64,000 bases of DNA from Corallococcus caeni. GTDB taxonomy: Bacteria > Myxococcota > Myxococcia > Myxococcales > Myxococcaceae. Positions within the stretch are counted from its first letter, which is position 1. Each line of letters opens with the position of its first letter. The stretch covers positions 186,001 through 250,000 of the forward strand of contig NZ_BTTW01000006.1 of assembly GCF_036245865.1 (NCBI RefSeq), in the 5' to 3' direction. A program made the translations under genes and the position numbers. The notes below the pieces were generated by a model. It had not been told where the DNA came from. It saw only the letters and a list, made by a program, of their open reading frames with translations, and ran no database searches. Shown piece by piece: positions 45,346 to 53,468 of this stretch.

Positions 45346-46104
45346 TCAAGGCGCTGCACGCCCGCCGATCTCCGGGAAGCGCTCATAGGCCCGAAGGAGC
45401 GCATCCAGGTGGGCGGGGTTGTCCAGGTCGAGCGGCGCGTTGGTGAGCTGCACGACCCAGCCGCCCGATGCCGTGCGCCGCGCCCGTGAAAGCAGGTCCG
45501 CGTCCCGAGCCAGGTCTGGGAACCCGATGGCCCGTGCGGCAGCGGCAGACCAGTAGTTCAGCCATCCGAGGAAGTGCGGAACCTCAGGCGTGGACCTGTC
45601 CCATGGGAGCTTGAGCGAGGGCAGTCCATGGGGCGGAACGTGCAGCGCATCGCCGGGATGGCGGAACTGTTGCGCCACGATTCCACCATAACCGCTCGGC
45701 GTTGCATGCCCCCATACGGCGCGAGCGCCCTCCGCTACACCTGCAAGCACATCGGCAGCCCCTGAGAGGCCGACTGCGTCGAGCGGCAGGTCCGCATGGA
45801 TTTCAAAATGCGGCGGGCTTCCTGCTGCAAGGCCATTGGGGTTTTCCTGTCCGGCCAGCGTCACGAGCTGGTTGTCATCATCGTTGCAGAGGAACGGGAA
45901 ACCGCCGTTTGTCGTATTGGCCGCTACCCACTCGTCGCGTTGAGGCAAGGCGACGAGGTCCCCCTTTTCCGACATCGTCCACCCCAGGCGTAAGCCGGGC
46001 AGCGCACGTTCCATTGCATGGACAACTGCGGTCGGGCGGTCGTCATCATCCTGGAGCGCAGGCGCGTGGGCGATGACGATGAGGGTTCTGTGAGCGGCCG
46101 TCAT
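45346..46104 (-). CDS. DUF5953-like protein, possible immunity partner
   Basis: A 252-residue soluble alpha/beta protein without signal or membrane segments. It resembles the myxobacterial DUF5953 family (TLIVIAHAPALQDDDDRP start; VWGHATPSGYGGIVAQQF; LSRARRTASGGWVVQLTNAPLDLDNPAH), whose members are often encoded beside restriction-fold toxins. The family name is from memory and moderately sure. The ATG at 46104 lies 1 base after the stop of the nuclease-like lipoprotein gene, so the two are tightly coupled. The role as an antidote is inferred from this pairing. Confidence 0.6.
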   Translation of the reverse strand: MTAAHRTLIVIAHAPALQDDDDRPTAVVHAMERALPGLRLGWTMSEKGDLVALPQRDEWVAANTTNGGFPFLCNDDDNQLVTLAGQENPNGLAAGSPPHFEIHADLPLDAVGLSGAADVLAGVAEGARAVWGHATPSGYGGIVAQQFRHPGDALHVPPHGLPSLKLPWDRSTPEVPHFLGWLNYWSAAAARAIGFPDLARDADLLSRARRTASGGWVVQLTNAPLDLDNPAHLDALLRAYERFPEIGGRAAP

Positions 46105-46105
46105 T

Positions 46106-47020
46106 TCAACACCAGTCCATGATGACAACTTTGAGGGTTGGGTCTTCGTCGAACAGCACGGCTTTATGAGCGGCGCTTCGCACTCCGATGACGAAGTTGT
46201 ACCCGCAGTCCCTTGCGAGCTTGGCCTCGCGCCTCAGTTCAGGCAGCTTCATCCTGACAAAGAACCTTTGGGAGCGCGGTGGCTGTTTTTCAAAATCATC
46301 CGTCTTGATATCCCACAGCGTGCGATTGATGAGGACCAGCCCGTCGAAGTTCTTCCCATTGACGAGTACATCCCAACCAGGAAAGCTGTTGTTGGGGATC
46401 CTGTCAGCGCATTCGTTGTGTGGATCGTTGCCGCCCAAATGTCGCACCGGGACGGGCCTGCATTCGGAACGGCGCTCGCGATCCGGTGATTCGGGCGGAA
46501 CCGGAGGGAGCCAATCCTGCCCCGCTGGCTCGGGCTTCAGCTTGGGCTTGCGTTGCACCTCAGCTTCTCGGGATGACACCTTCGTTCCTCGTGAGGCCCC
46601 AGCCTCTTCGGGGTAGGCATGGCGGAGTTCATATGCGTCCAGCGCTTCTTTGATGGCGAAGCCGACCACTACCACGCCAAGCACGATCACGGCTCCCACG
46701 GCAATCTCAGGAGCCGCCAGCACGCAGAAACCGATTCCCACAGCTGCGGCGTCAGCGGACGCGACCGCGCATCTTCCCGTAGTGTCGTGGAACTTGATCC
46801 GGTCATGGTCAAGGGCTCGATAGCACCTCTCCACCAGAACCGGCCAAGACTGCGACGCTTCGCGGACCACGCACCGTCCTCCGTCAGTCCACGGCAGCGC
46901 CGCCGCACGCTGGAGGTTGGCGATCCTCGGGTTCCGGGACGCGCGCGCCCTGGGGCTTGGTGCCGGCGTGGCGCAAGCCGCGAGGAAGAGCAGGAGTGCG
47001 GCGCAGGCGCGGAGTCGCAT
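46106..47020 (-). CDS. Lipoprotein with C-terminal PD-(D/E)XK-like domain (DUF6310/Tox-REase-like)
   Basis: A 304-residue protein with a lipobox LAAC (Cys16), one hydrophobic segment (about 92-124) and a C-terminal domain of about 100 residues. The C-domain pattern FDG (D226), then WDIKTD (D237-x-K239) and a following FVRMKLPELRREAKLARDCGY helix is that of restriction-endonuclease-fold nucleases, as in DUF6310/Tox-REase-5-type effectors of myxobacteria. The ATG at 47020 has AAGGA 8 bases upstream; the GTG at 47026 is an alternative. It is the first gene of the minus-strand cargo run. A DNA-damaging effector delivered to neighbours is a plausible role, but this is inferred. Confidence 0.7.
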   Translation of the reverse strand: MRLRACAALLLFLAACATPAPSPRARASRNPRIANLQRAAALPWTDGGRCVVREASQSWPVLVERCYRALDHDRIKFHDTTGRCAVASADAAAVGIGFCVLAAPEIAVGAVIVLGVVVVGFAIKEALDAYELRHAYPEEAGASRGTKVSSREAEVQRKPKLKPEPAGQDWLPPVPPESPDRERRSECRPVPVRHLGGNDPHNECADRIPNNSFPGWDVLVNGKNFDGLVLINRTLWDIKTDDFEKQPPRSQRFFVRMKLPELRREAKLARDCGYNFVIGVRSAAHKAVLFDEDPTLKVVIMDWC

Positions 47021-48336
47021 GGTCACGTCCTTTCAGTCGAACCAGCGAGCCAAGGGGTAAGGCTGGCCGACTGCGGAGTATGCCAGCATCCGAGAATATC
47101 GTGGATACCTGGAAGCACGCCGATGCGCGACAGCTCGGGCGTCAAGAGGCGCGAGCAGGAACGTCACCAAAGACAACGGCAAGCGGGCTAGCGAAGTGAA
47201 GTCCCAAGCCCCTACGGCAAGCGCGGCTGACCCCTCAGCGCAACGAAGCGGCACCGCGGCACCGTGTAGCCCCATGTCACGTCAAGCCGTCAAACCTCTG
47301 TTCCTATAACCCCATAGAGAAAGTTGATGTAGGAGTAGGGATAAGGAAGAGGTGAGCGCCTATGAGGTGCGCGCGTTTAGGGGTTTTGGGGAACGCGGTT
47401 TTGACGTGAGCAGCCCTTGACGCTCGCCCGTGCCGATAGCAGGGGCGCGTGCGCGAACCACGGCACGAAACGGAGACAGCCCCCGCCGCGTGGCTGTGGC
47501 GCCTTGGAGTCTTGGCGAGCACCCAGGCGCGGTCCGGCCGCATAAACACTGCCGCACGCACCAGCAATTCGGGCCGGTGGAACTGTGCGAGCGGGGCGGC
47601 AGTCACGACACGCAGCAAGGGCCCTGGAAGGCTCTAGGAACGCGGCAACCGGCATACGGGACAAAGGGGGGGCAGCGGGATGCGAACAACGTCACGGCGG
47701 GCCTTGGAGGCCGCTAGAAATGGCGCACCAATGCGGGAGGGGGTGGGGGAGCACCAGGGCGCGAGCAACGCCACGGCGGGGCCCTGAATGGCTCCAGGAG
47801 CGCCGCAGCCGACACAGCCGGAAGCCGGGCCCCGGGCCACGGGCCACGGGCGCAGCGCGCAGCGTCACGGCGGGGCATGTGGAGCGTGCTGGGACGGGCC
47901 GCCTGCCCAGCTTGCATCCACGCCCCTGACAGCAGCCGGTCAGTTACGCGGGGTTTCGCCTAAAGGCCGCTGAGGAACTAGCGCTCCACCCCTCAAAACC
48001 GACAGTTCCCCAGGCCCACTGGTTTTTTTGGAAATTTTCCCAGCGTGTACGACCGCCGAGCACGGTCCAGAGTGGCTTCGCTGCGGAAATCGTAGCCGGG
48101 GGACGTCTCCAGGTCCGCCCACCAAAAGGGCGGCTGCTGAGTGCTAGGTCCGGCGGGCCAAGATCGAGCCGAGCAAACTCGCCTGTCGGTGCCGGTGTCC
48201 TTGAGCCACCCGCAATAAGCGCACTCATTTACGTATCGAACAGACGTAAGGTACACCACAGAAGGCAAGTCTCGCGACTGACCATTCAGACAGAAGTTTG
48301 GATTGAAACGCGAGCGGCAAACTTTCGACCGAGCAC
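47021..48336. other. 1.3-kb gene-free stretch with degenerate GC-rich repeats
   Basis: I see no convincing gene here. Small frames have no ribosome sites and unusual composition. Between about 47580 and 47900 there are at least three or four degenerate units spaced about 80-90 bases, each with a form of CAACGYCACGGCGGG followed by a CCTKGAWGGC-like block. The start of the 29-bp motif copy 1 lies at 48205. The tract separates the minus-strand cargo from the patchwork half of the element and may be a decayed or regulatory region. Confidence 0.5.
48205..48233 (+). repeat. 29-bp motif, copy 1
   Basis: GCCACCCGCAATAAG then CGCACTCATTTACG. It aligns without gaps to the copies at 49213, 50898 and 53087; the last 14 bases are the best conserved. 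Together with copy 2 it brackets the membrane-protein gene. Confidence 0.55.
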
Positions 48337-49080
48337 TCATACATCGCCGGGCCTGACTCTCGTGAGCGCCTTCACTGCGGCTGCCGTCGCCTCTTCTTTA
48401 GCATCCATGGTCGGAACCAACGTTGACTCCGGCAAATACACAAGGTCGTCGTTTCCCTCACCAACGTCGATACTGACCCAGAAGAGCCAAGTCATGACGA
48501 GACTTGCGAGTAGTTTTAGCCCAGGACCAAGGAGTCCCCACAGGGTGTACACAGCGGTCACATGTCCCGCATCTCCGAGTTGATAACTGGCCACTAGTAG
48601 TAGCAAGAGTGAAAAGAATGACGTGATAGTCTTTTCTTTGCGCTCGCAGTCGCGTTCGTGTCGATCATGCAACTGGAGTGCTATCCCATTTCCCTTGTCA
48701 ATGGCGACACTCAGGAGTTCACCTTTGCGCACGCGATTGCGCCCTGCGGATCGGTGTCTAGTCATCGCAGAGTCGCGGTCATGCCTAAGAACGAAATTCA
48801 GCCACGGCTCGACAAGAGTTCTGGCCCAGCAGAAGGCCAGCCGAACGATAGGCAGAGCGATGGTGCTAACCAACAATGCACCCACCGTTAATGCCGTTAC
48901 CTGATACTTCATCTCTGCTGGAAGCAAAAAGAATTGCGAGCTAAACAGCGAGACCTGGGTCGCGCGTGTGGCTACGATGTCCGCGAGAACAACGCCATCC
49001 AACGCCAACAACACCGCAAGCGAGGAATTGCTGTCTGCTGCAATTTCCTTGATTTCCTTGACATTGCCCAAGGTGAGCAT
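48337..49080 (-). CDS. Membrane protein of unknown function
   Basis: A 247-residue protein with about four hydrophobic segments (about 60-82, 152-168, 172-202, and a weaker N-terminal one) and a basic cytoplasmic loop (about 100-150) rich in Arg and Glu (RHDRDSAMTRHRSAGRNR). No family recognised. Base composition is less GC-rich than neighbouring core genes, which fits an acquired gene. The ATG at 49080 follows GGAGG by 11 bases. It is oriented opposite to the broken replication genes and sits between copies 1 and 2 of the 29-bp motif. Confidence 0.6.
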   Translation of the reverse strand: MLTLGNVKEIKEIAADSNSSLAVLLALDGVVLADIVATRATQVSLFSSQFFLLPAEMKYQVTALTVGALLVSTIALPIVRLAFCWARTLVEPWLNFVLRHDRDSAMTRHRSAGRNRVRKGELLSVAIDKGNGIALQLHDRHERDCERKEKTITSFFSLLLLLVASYQLGDAGHVTAVYTLWGLLGPGLKLLASLVMTWLFWVSIDVGEGNDDLVYLPESTLVPTMDAKEEATAAAVKALTRVRPGDV

Positions 49081-49212
49081 CGTGTTGTGCGCCTCCGTGA
49101 TTCGCCCTGTGCTGAGAAAAATCTAGCATTCGCGCTGTGCGGTAGCCAATTTTTGCCCACCCGTGGAGTCCTCGCCAACGTGTGTTCCGAGCGAACGTGC
49201 TGGGTTCTCTGT

Positions 49213-49241
49213 GCCACTCCCAGAATCCGCACTCATTTACC
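49213..49241 (+). repeat. 29-bp motif, copy 2
   Basis: GCCACTCCCAGAATCC then GCACTCATTTACC. It lies 55 bases upstream of the duplicated gene at 49296 and is part of a roughly 100-base sequence shared with the copy-3 region. Confidence 0.6.
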
Positions 49242-49295
49242 TGAGGTCAGCGCCACTCGCTACTGACGCAACCCAAGTCGAAGGGCCCACGTAAC

Positions 49296-49820
49296 GTGAA
49301 CAATGCGCTGACGAAGCTCGCAACTGCTCAGGCGGCGGGCGGACGCTATCCGCGCATCGGTTGCTGCCTCCCGAAAGTGGAGGTCATCTGCACAAAGGAG
49401 GGCTTCAAGGGTGGTTCGGCCATCGCCGAGCTTCGCTTGCGCGAGTCCGCCCCGCTGACGGCCAGCGAGACCGTGAGCAAGCCAGGCGAGACGTTCGACT
49501 ACGTCGAGAGCCTGCGCAACCAGAAGAAGGGCTGCGGCGGGCGTTTCAAGTCGTTTATGATGACGCTCGTCGGCGCGGACGAATTCGAGTTCGCCAACCC
49601 GGCGGCATCGAAGATGTTCTCGCGAATGCTCTTCGTGAATCCGCCTGCGGATGACGCCGCGTGGGAACAGGCAATCGGCCGCATCCACCGTCAGGGGCAG
49701 CTCGCCGACGAGTGCGAAGTCGAGCTGTACCAACACACCGACGAGCTAACGGACGCCTTTGCAAAGGCTCGTGACTTTGCCCGTTTCATTGAGCAGACCG
49801 AAGGCACGCCGCAAAGCTAA
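49296..49820 (+). pseudogene. Chimeric remnant: duplicated phage-type gene joined to the end of a Snf2-like helicase
   Basis: A 174-codon frame whose first about 105 residues are a paralogue of the product at 50981 (shared MNNALTK(L/I)ATAQAAGGRYPR, then FKG.SAIAE and LVGADE(F/Y)EFANPAA). The last 65 residues (AWEQAIGRIHRQGQLADE; DAFAKARDFARFIEQTEG) are the motif VI region and tail of a superfamily 2 Snf2-type helicase, without the rest of the helicase. It therefore looks like a deletion junction inside a phage replication module, retaining an open frame. GTG start. Function unlikely. Confidence 0.7.
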
Positions 49821-49883
49821 AACTCGCAGCCTGTTGTAGCCCCGAAAGCTGAAGAAACACACTGCGATTAAGTCCCTGTCTGC

Positions 49884-50744
49884 TCATTCAAGCACAGTCC
49901 CCGCCCCTTTGAAGACAAGCCGCAATTCATCCGGACGCGCCCCAAAGAACTTCACAGCAATCGCCGAAAAGACATCTCCGCCCAGCACCGTAACAGTTGC
50001 ACTCAACTTCTCAATATACGACCCATCCAAAGGTACCATGTCTCCAACCCGAACATCATTGCGCCCAGTCCTCTCCAGATACTCTCGACTGACCCTGCCA
50101 CCATTATGCACAAGAACATTCCGCAACTGCTCTGCTGCATCCAGGGCATTCAAAACAGTGTCGGATACCCCGATCTCCAATCCATAGGCCGAACGCATAT
50201 TGCGAATCTTGTCCTTGATAGAACCCCATCCCGCCTCAAAGACATATTCATCAACCATTTTGTCAATCACGCCCTCCCAGCTTCCACACTCCAAGATCGT
50301 ATCCCACTGCATCTTTTTGTTTTTCTTCAAAACACGAGGCTCTTTCAGACAAATAACCCTGATGCTGTCCGCAAGAAATGCCTCCAGGTGGGCAAACAAC
50401 ATAACCACCTCCTGCGCCTTAAGGAGACCGCCATAGTCAACATTTGGGCTCCCTCCCAGCCCTGCGACATGAGTAAAAAGAATGCCGACCAACGGAAGCA
50501 GGTATGGGTTTCCATCATCAAGATCGAATTCCATCTCAAAGGAGCTGCCCGAGACCCCCTTCATTACTGGCTTGAGCTTCTCAGACATTTTGGCAGAGGC
50601 ATCCACGACATAGTCTTTGTGTGCTCTAGGGAGATTCTTAGGGAAACTCTCCAGCGCCCCGCCCGCCGCCATCGAAACAACTCTTGTTTGCTGGATCGAC
50701 AAAGCGAAAGTCAGGTATGCGTTCTTATAGTTAGCCAGATCCAA
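49884..50744 (-). CDS. HEPN-domain protein, candidate RNase or defence protein
   Basis: A 286-residue protein of clearly lower GC than its surroundings. It has the HEPN signature R-x4-H in EQLRNVLVHNGG (R208, H213) and a conserved helix MLFAHLEAFLADSIRVI ahead of it, as in RiboL-PSP/MAE-type HEPN families. HEPN proteins are metal-independent RNases common in toxin-antitoxin and abortive-infection systems. No partner nucleotidyltransferase is adjacent. The start is TTG at 50744, well placed after GGGAGGAAGAC. It lies opposite in orientation to its neighbours, between motif copies 2 and 3. No family-level name is certain. Confidence 0.75.
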   Translation of the reverse strand: MDLANYKNAYLTFALSIQQTRVVSMAAGGALESFPKNLPRAHKDYVVDASAKMSEKLKPVMKGVSGSSFEMEFDLDDGNPYLLPLVGILFTHVAGLGGSPNVDYGGLLKAQEVVMLFAHLEAFLADSIRVICLKEPRVLKKNKKMQWDTILECGSWEGVIDKMVDEYVFEAGWGSIKDKIRNMRSAYGLEIGVSDTVLNALDAAEQLRNVLVHNGGRVSREYLERTGRNDVRVGDMVPLDGSYIEKLSATVTVLGGDVFSAIAVKFFGARPDELRLVFKGAGTVLE

Positions 50745-50897
50745 GTCTTCCTCCCGACTTCGTTCGCACGAATGGCGCCATCCGACGCCATATGAAGCTT
50801 AGCCTACTTCGATTTGACTCAGTCCGCGCGAGGCCGCAACCCGGGGCGACCAAGCCGCCACGGGTCTTGACTCCCACTTGATATTCCGTCCAAGCGA

Positions 50898-50926
50898 ACC
50901 ACTCCGAGAATCCACACGCATTTACG
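50898..50926 (+). repeat. 29-bp motif, copy 3
   Basis: ACCACTCCGAGAATCC then ACACGCATTTACG. It lies 55 bases before the duplicated gene at 50981, like copy 2 before 49296. Confidence 0.6.
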
Positions 50927-50980
50927 TGGGGGCAGCACGAATCGTGGCTGACGCAACCCAAGTCGAAGGGCCCACGTAAC

Positions 50981-51504
50981 GTGAACAATGCGCTGACGAA
51001 GATCGCAACCGCTCAGGCGGCGGGCGGGCGCTATCCGCGCTTCGGTCGCTACCTCCTGGAAGTAGAGGTCATTCGCACGAAGGAAGGCTTCAAGGGCGAC
51101 AGCGCGATCGCCGAGCCGAAGGTTCGCGAATCCGAGGCCCTGCCGCCCGGCGAGACCGCGAGCAAGCCGGGGGAGACGGTCGACTACGTCGAGAGCCTGA
51201 CCGACCAGAAGAAGGGCGGCGGGCGCTTTAAGTCGTTCCTGATGACGCTCGTCGGCGCGGACGAATACGAGTTCGCGAACCCGGCCGCGCTGAAGAAGTT
51301 CTTCGACGAGCGCCAGGCCGGAACCCACCTGCTGATTCGGTACGAGGTCTTCCCGAAGCAGCTCCCCCGAAGGACGGCCAGCCGGGCAAGGTGATCAGCG
51401 GCTACCGCTGGGCTCACGTCGAGCTGAACGACGAGCAGCTCGCCCAGGTCGAGCAGTCGCGCACGGCGAGCAAGCTCCCGACGCTCGCCGACGCGCTCAA
51501 GTAG
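50981..51504 (+). pseudogene. Phage-type gene of unknown function, frameshifted at a C run
   Basis: Paralogue of the first 105 residues of the product at 49296. The uninterrupted frame stops at 51394. From about 51364 another frame continues a sensible protein (PKDGQPGKVISGYRWAHVEL, ending LPTLADALK at 51504). The switch occurs at CTCCCCCGAAGG; one extra C restores a single frame of about 174 residues. It is either a real frameshift or a sequencing error in the homopolymer. The product is not recognised, though its setting beside polymerase and helicase remnants suggests a phage replication accessory protein. Confidence 0.7.
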
Positions 51505-51514
51505 CGGCTACGGT

Positions 51515-51547
51515 GGCCGAGCTGCATCTGCTTGGTGTGGCTCGGCC
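51515..51547. repeat. Inverted repeat after the frameshifted gene
   Basis: GGCCGAGC (51515-51522) and GCTCGGCC (51540-51547) form an exact 8-bp inverted repeat with a 17-base loop just after the stop at 51504. It may be a transcription terminator. Confidence 0.35.
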
Positions 51548-51631
51548 GCATTCATACGACGGGCACCCGCAAGGCAAGGCGCTGCCAGCCCTTTCACATG
51601 GCGAAGCCGAGGAGGTAAGTTCGGTTTCACC

Positions 51632-52495
51632 ATGAGCGAAAAACCTAAGCGACTCGCCCCCTTGCCCAATACGCTTCGCGAGCTGTTCTTAAAGTCCGGA
51701 AACCTGTGTGCATTCCCGAACTGCAAGACACTAATGATGGATGCTGACGGCTCTTTCGTAGGCGAGGTCTGTCACATCGAGGCCGCTGAAGAGGAAGGAG
51801 AACGCTTCAATCCCGCGATGGACAACGAAGAGCGGCGATCGGCGTCGAATTTGATGTTGATGTGCGGGCCGCACCACAGGAAGACAGATGACGTCGAAAA
51901 GTACCCTGTAGAAGTCCTTCGGAAGTTCAAAGATGACCATGAACGCCGGTTCTCCCATCCAGATCGAGCGATTCTCGAAACGCTGAGTGATTGGACGATG
52001 ACTGAGCAGGCCAAGCCTGTTCAGAACATCAAACGCGCAAACGTCGTCATGAAAATGAATCTCGACGACGAAGAGCGCAAGGGGTCGGCGGATAAGCTCA
52101 ACGAATACCTTGAACGGCTTAGCCGGGTTCCCCCTCCCGCACGTCACTTCCTGGGCGCTCTTGCGATGCGTGCGCAGCGCATGAGGGACACCAGAGCAGT
52201 AAGCATTCCTCGGTTCGGCGATACCAAAATTCTCATCAGCGACCTGCGTGGAGCGTTCAAGCTGTCGCGTGACGGTGTCGTAGAACAAGCCAAAGAGCTT
52301 GAGTCCTACGGTCTTGGAGGCCTTGAGCCCATGAACACGGACAATGGTGACGAGCCAGCCGTATACATCTCAAGATGGGACGGCTGGAACATCATGGATC
52401 TGATTGCGAGATTCTGCATCCAGGAGAGTGTGCCGATCGAGAAGTTCACCGATGAGCTCGATTTCACGCCCCTTGATGAGCCAGACAAACGCTGA
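51632..52495 (+). CDS. HNH nuclease-domain protein
   Basis: A 287-residue protein with an N-terminal Cys4-type HNH domain: C26-x4-C31, C47-H48 (EVCHIEA), N73 and C78-x2-H81-H82 (NLMLMCGPHHRKTD). The remaining about 180 residues are alpha/beta and not recognised. Stand-alone HNH proteins of this type occur in defence islands and mobile elements. The ATG at 51632 lies 16 bases after an AGGAGG, which is farther than ideal. It sits between the frameshifted gene and the polymerase remnant. Confidence 0.78.
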   Translation: MSEKPKRLAPLPNTLRELFLKSGNLCAFPNCKTLMMDADGSFVGEVCHIEAAEEEGERFNPAMDNEERRSASNLMLMCGPHHRKTDDVEKYPVEVLRKFKDDHERRFSHPDRAILETLSDWTMTEQAKPVQNIKRANVVMKMNLDDEERKGSADKLNEYLERLSRVPPPARHFLGALAMRAQRMRDTRAVSIPRFGDTKILISDLRGAFKLSRDGVVEQAKELESYGLGGLEPMNTDNGDEPAVYISRWDGWNIMDLIARFCIQESVPIEKFTDELDFTPLDEPDKR

Positions 52496-52507
52496 CAAGG
52501 ATGTACG

Positions 52508-53086
52508 TTGAGGTATTGGTCGTTTGACACAGGGACTCATCGCAAGCAGCCGGGCCTGTTGGCGCCCCCGCTCGTGTGCGGCAGCGTTGCGACGCGCGAC
52601 CTCGGGAGCGAGCGGCTACTCGACAAGGCGCAGGCCCGGCACTTCTTCAGCAACACGATTGCCGACCCCGACGTTCACCTTGTCGGCGCAAACTTCGCCT
52701 ACGACCTGGGAGTGATGGCTGCGGACAACCCGCGGCTGATTGCTCTCATCTTCGAAGCGCTCGACCCGGGACGTTTGCATTGCGTCCAGATTCGCGAAGC
52801 CCTGATCGACATCGCGAAGGGCCTTCACGGCGTCGATCCGACGACCGGGCGCAAGCTCAAGAATGACGAAGGGGCCCGATGCCCGCTTGCGTTGCTTGTG
52901 AAGCGCCACTTCGGCCTCGACATCAGCGAGAAGAGGAATCCGGAGGCGTGGCGCTTGCGTTTCGGCGAACTCGATGCCGTGCCGATTGACAATCGCGGCT
53001 GTGCACTCGCGAATGATTCGGTAACCGTCGGCGACAGCTTGGGACGCCTGTTTGTCTGGGCACCACCCGCGAAGCGCGCAGCCTGA
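52508..53086 (+). pseudogene. N-terminal exonuclease fragment of a family A phage-type DNA polymerase
   Basis: A 192-codon frame from a TTG. It resembles the 3'-5' exonuclease part of phage polymerases: Exo I region YWSFDTGTH (the usual D-x-E is D-x-G), Exo II LVGANFAYDLGVM, and an Exo III-like ALANDSVTVGD near the end. The polymerase domain is absent; the frame stops at 53086 directly at copy 4 of the 29-bp motif. The missing Exo I glutamate and the truncation argue that it is a relic. Confidence 0.7.
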
Positions 53087-53115
53087 ACCACGGCCAGAAT
53101 CCGCACCCATTTAGA
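53087..53115 (+). repeat. 29-bp motif, copy 4
   Basis: ACCACGGCCAGAATCC then GCACCCATTTAGA. It begins on the first base after the stop codon of the polymerase remnant and separates the broken replication genes from the integration module. Confidence 0.6.
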
Positions 53116-53267
53116 GATTGCGAGCGGGGCCATATCGCGCACCGCCCGCACTCCCAGCAATCAAGGTGCAAGATGATCACGCCCCCTGCCACATCGCCCC
53201 GCGTGGTGCTGCCGAAGCTCGCAACGAAGTTCCCCGTCACGCTCCCGTTTCGAGGCCGGTCGAGCCA

Positions 53268-53468
53268 GTGAACCTGCCCGAATTCCTGACCGTGGACGAA
53301 GTCGCAGCCCTTCTTCGCGTGAACCGAAAGACGCTCTATGAGTCGATTCGGCTTGGTCAACTTCCCGGGGTCGTTCGCGTAGGCAAATCGCTGCGGATCC
53401 GCCGTGCCTCCCTGGTAGCGTCTTCCTCCGGTAAGGGCCGCGATTCTGACGACGGGAAGCAACGATGA
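53268..53468 (+). CDS. xis: Excisionase-like helix-turn-helix protein
   Basis: A 66-residue winged HTH of the MerR/excisionase (helix_turn_helix_17) type: FLTVDEVAALLRVNRKTLYE then VVRVGKSLRIRRASL. The GTG at 53268 starts the domain. The stop overlaps the integrase start by 4 bases (ATGA), so it is coupled to int, the common xis-int arrangement. It likely bends DNA at the att arms to direct excision. The longer frame from 53118 has no homology. Confidence 0.8.
   Translation: MNLPEFLTVDEVAALLRVNRKTLYESIRLGQLPGVVRVGKSLRIRRASLVASSSGKGRDSDDGKQR

Noticed and set aside
47993-48340. A 115-codon minus-strand frame overlapping the membrane-protein stop by 4 bases
   Set aside because: The overlap suggests coupling, but there is no fold-like pattern and the frame reads through the 29-bp motif and adjoining gene-free sequence.
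48205-53115. CRISPR array
   Set aside because: The four 29-bp copies are 1.0-2.2 kb apart with genes between them, and there are no cas genes.
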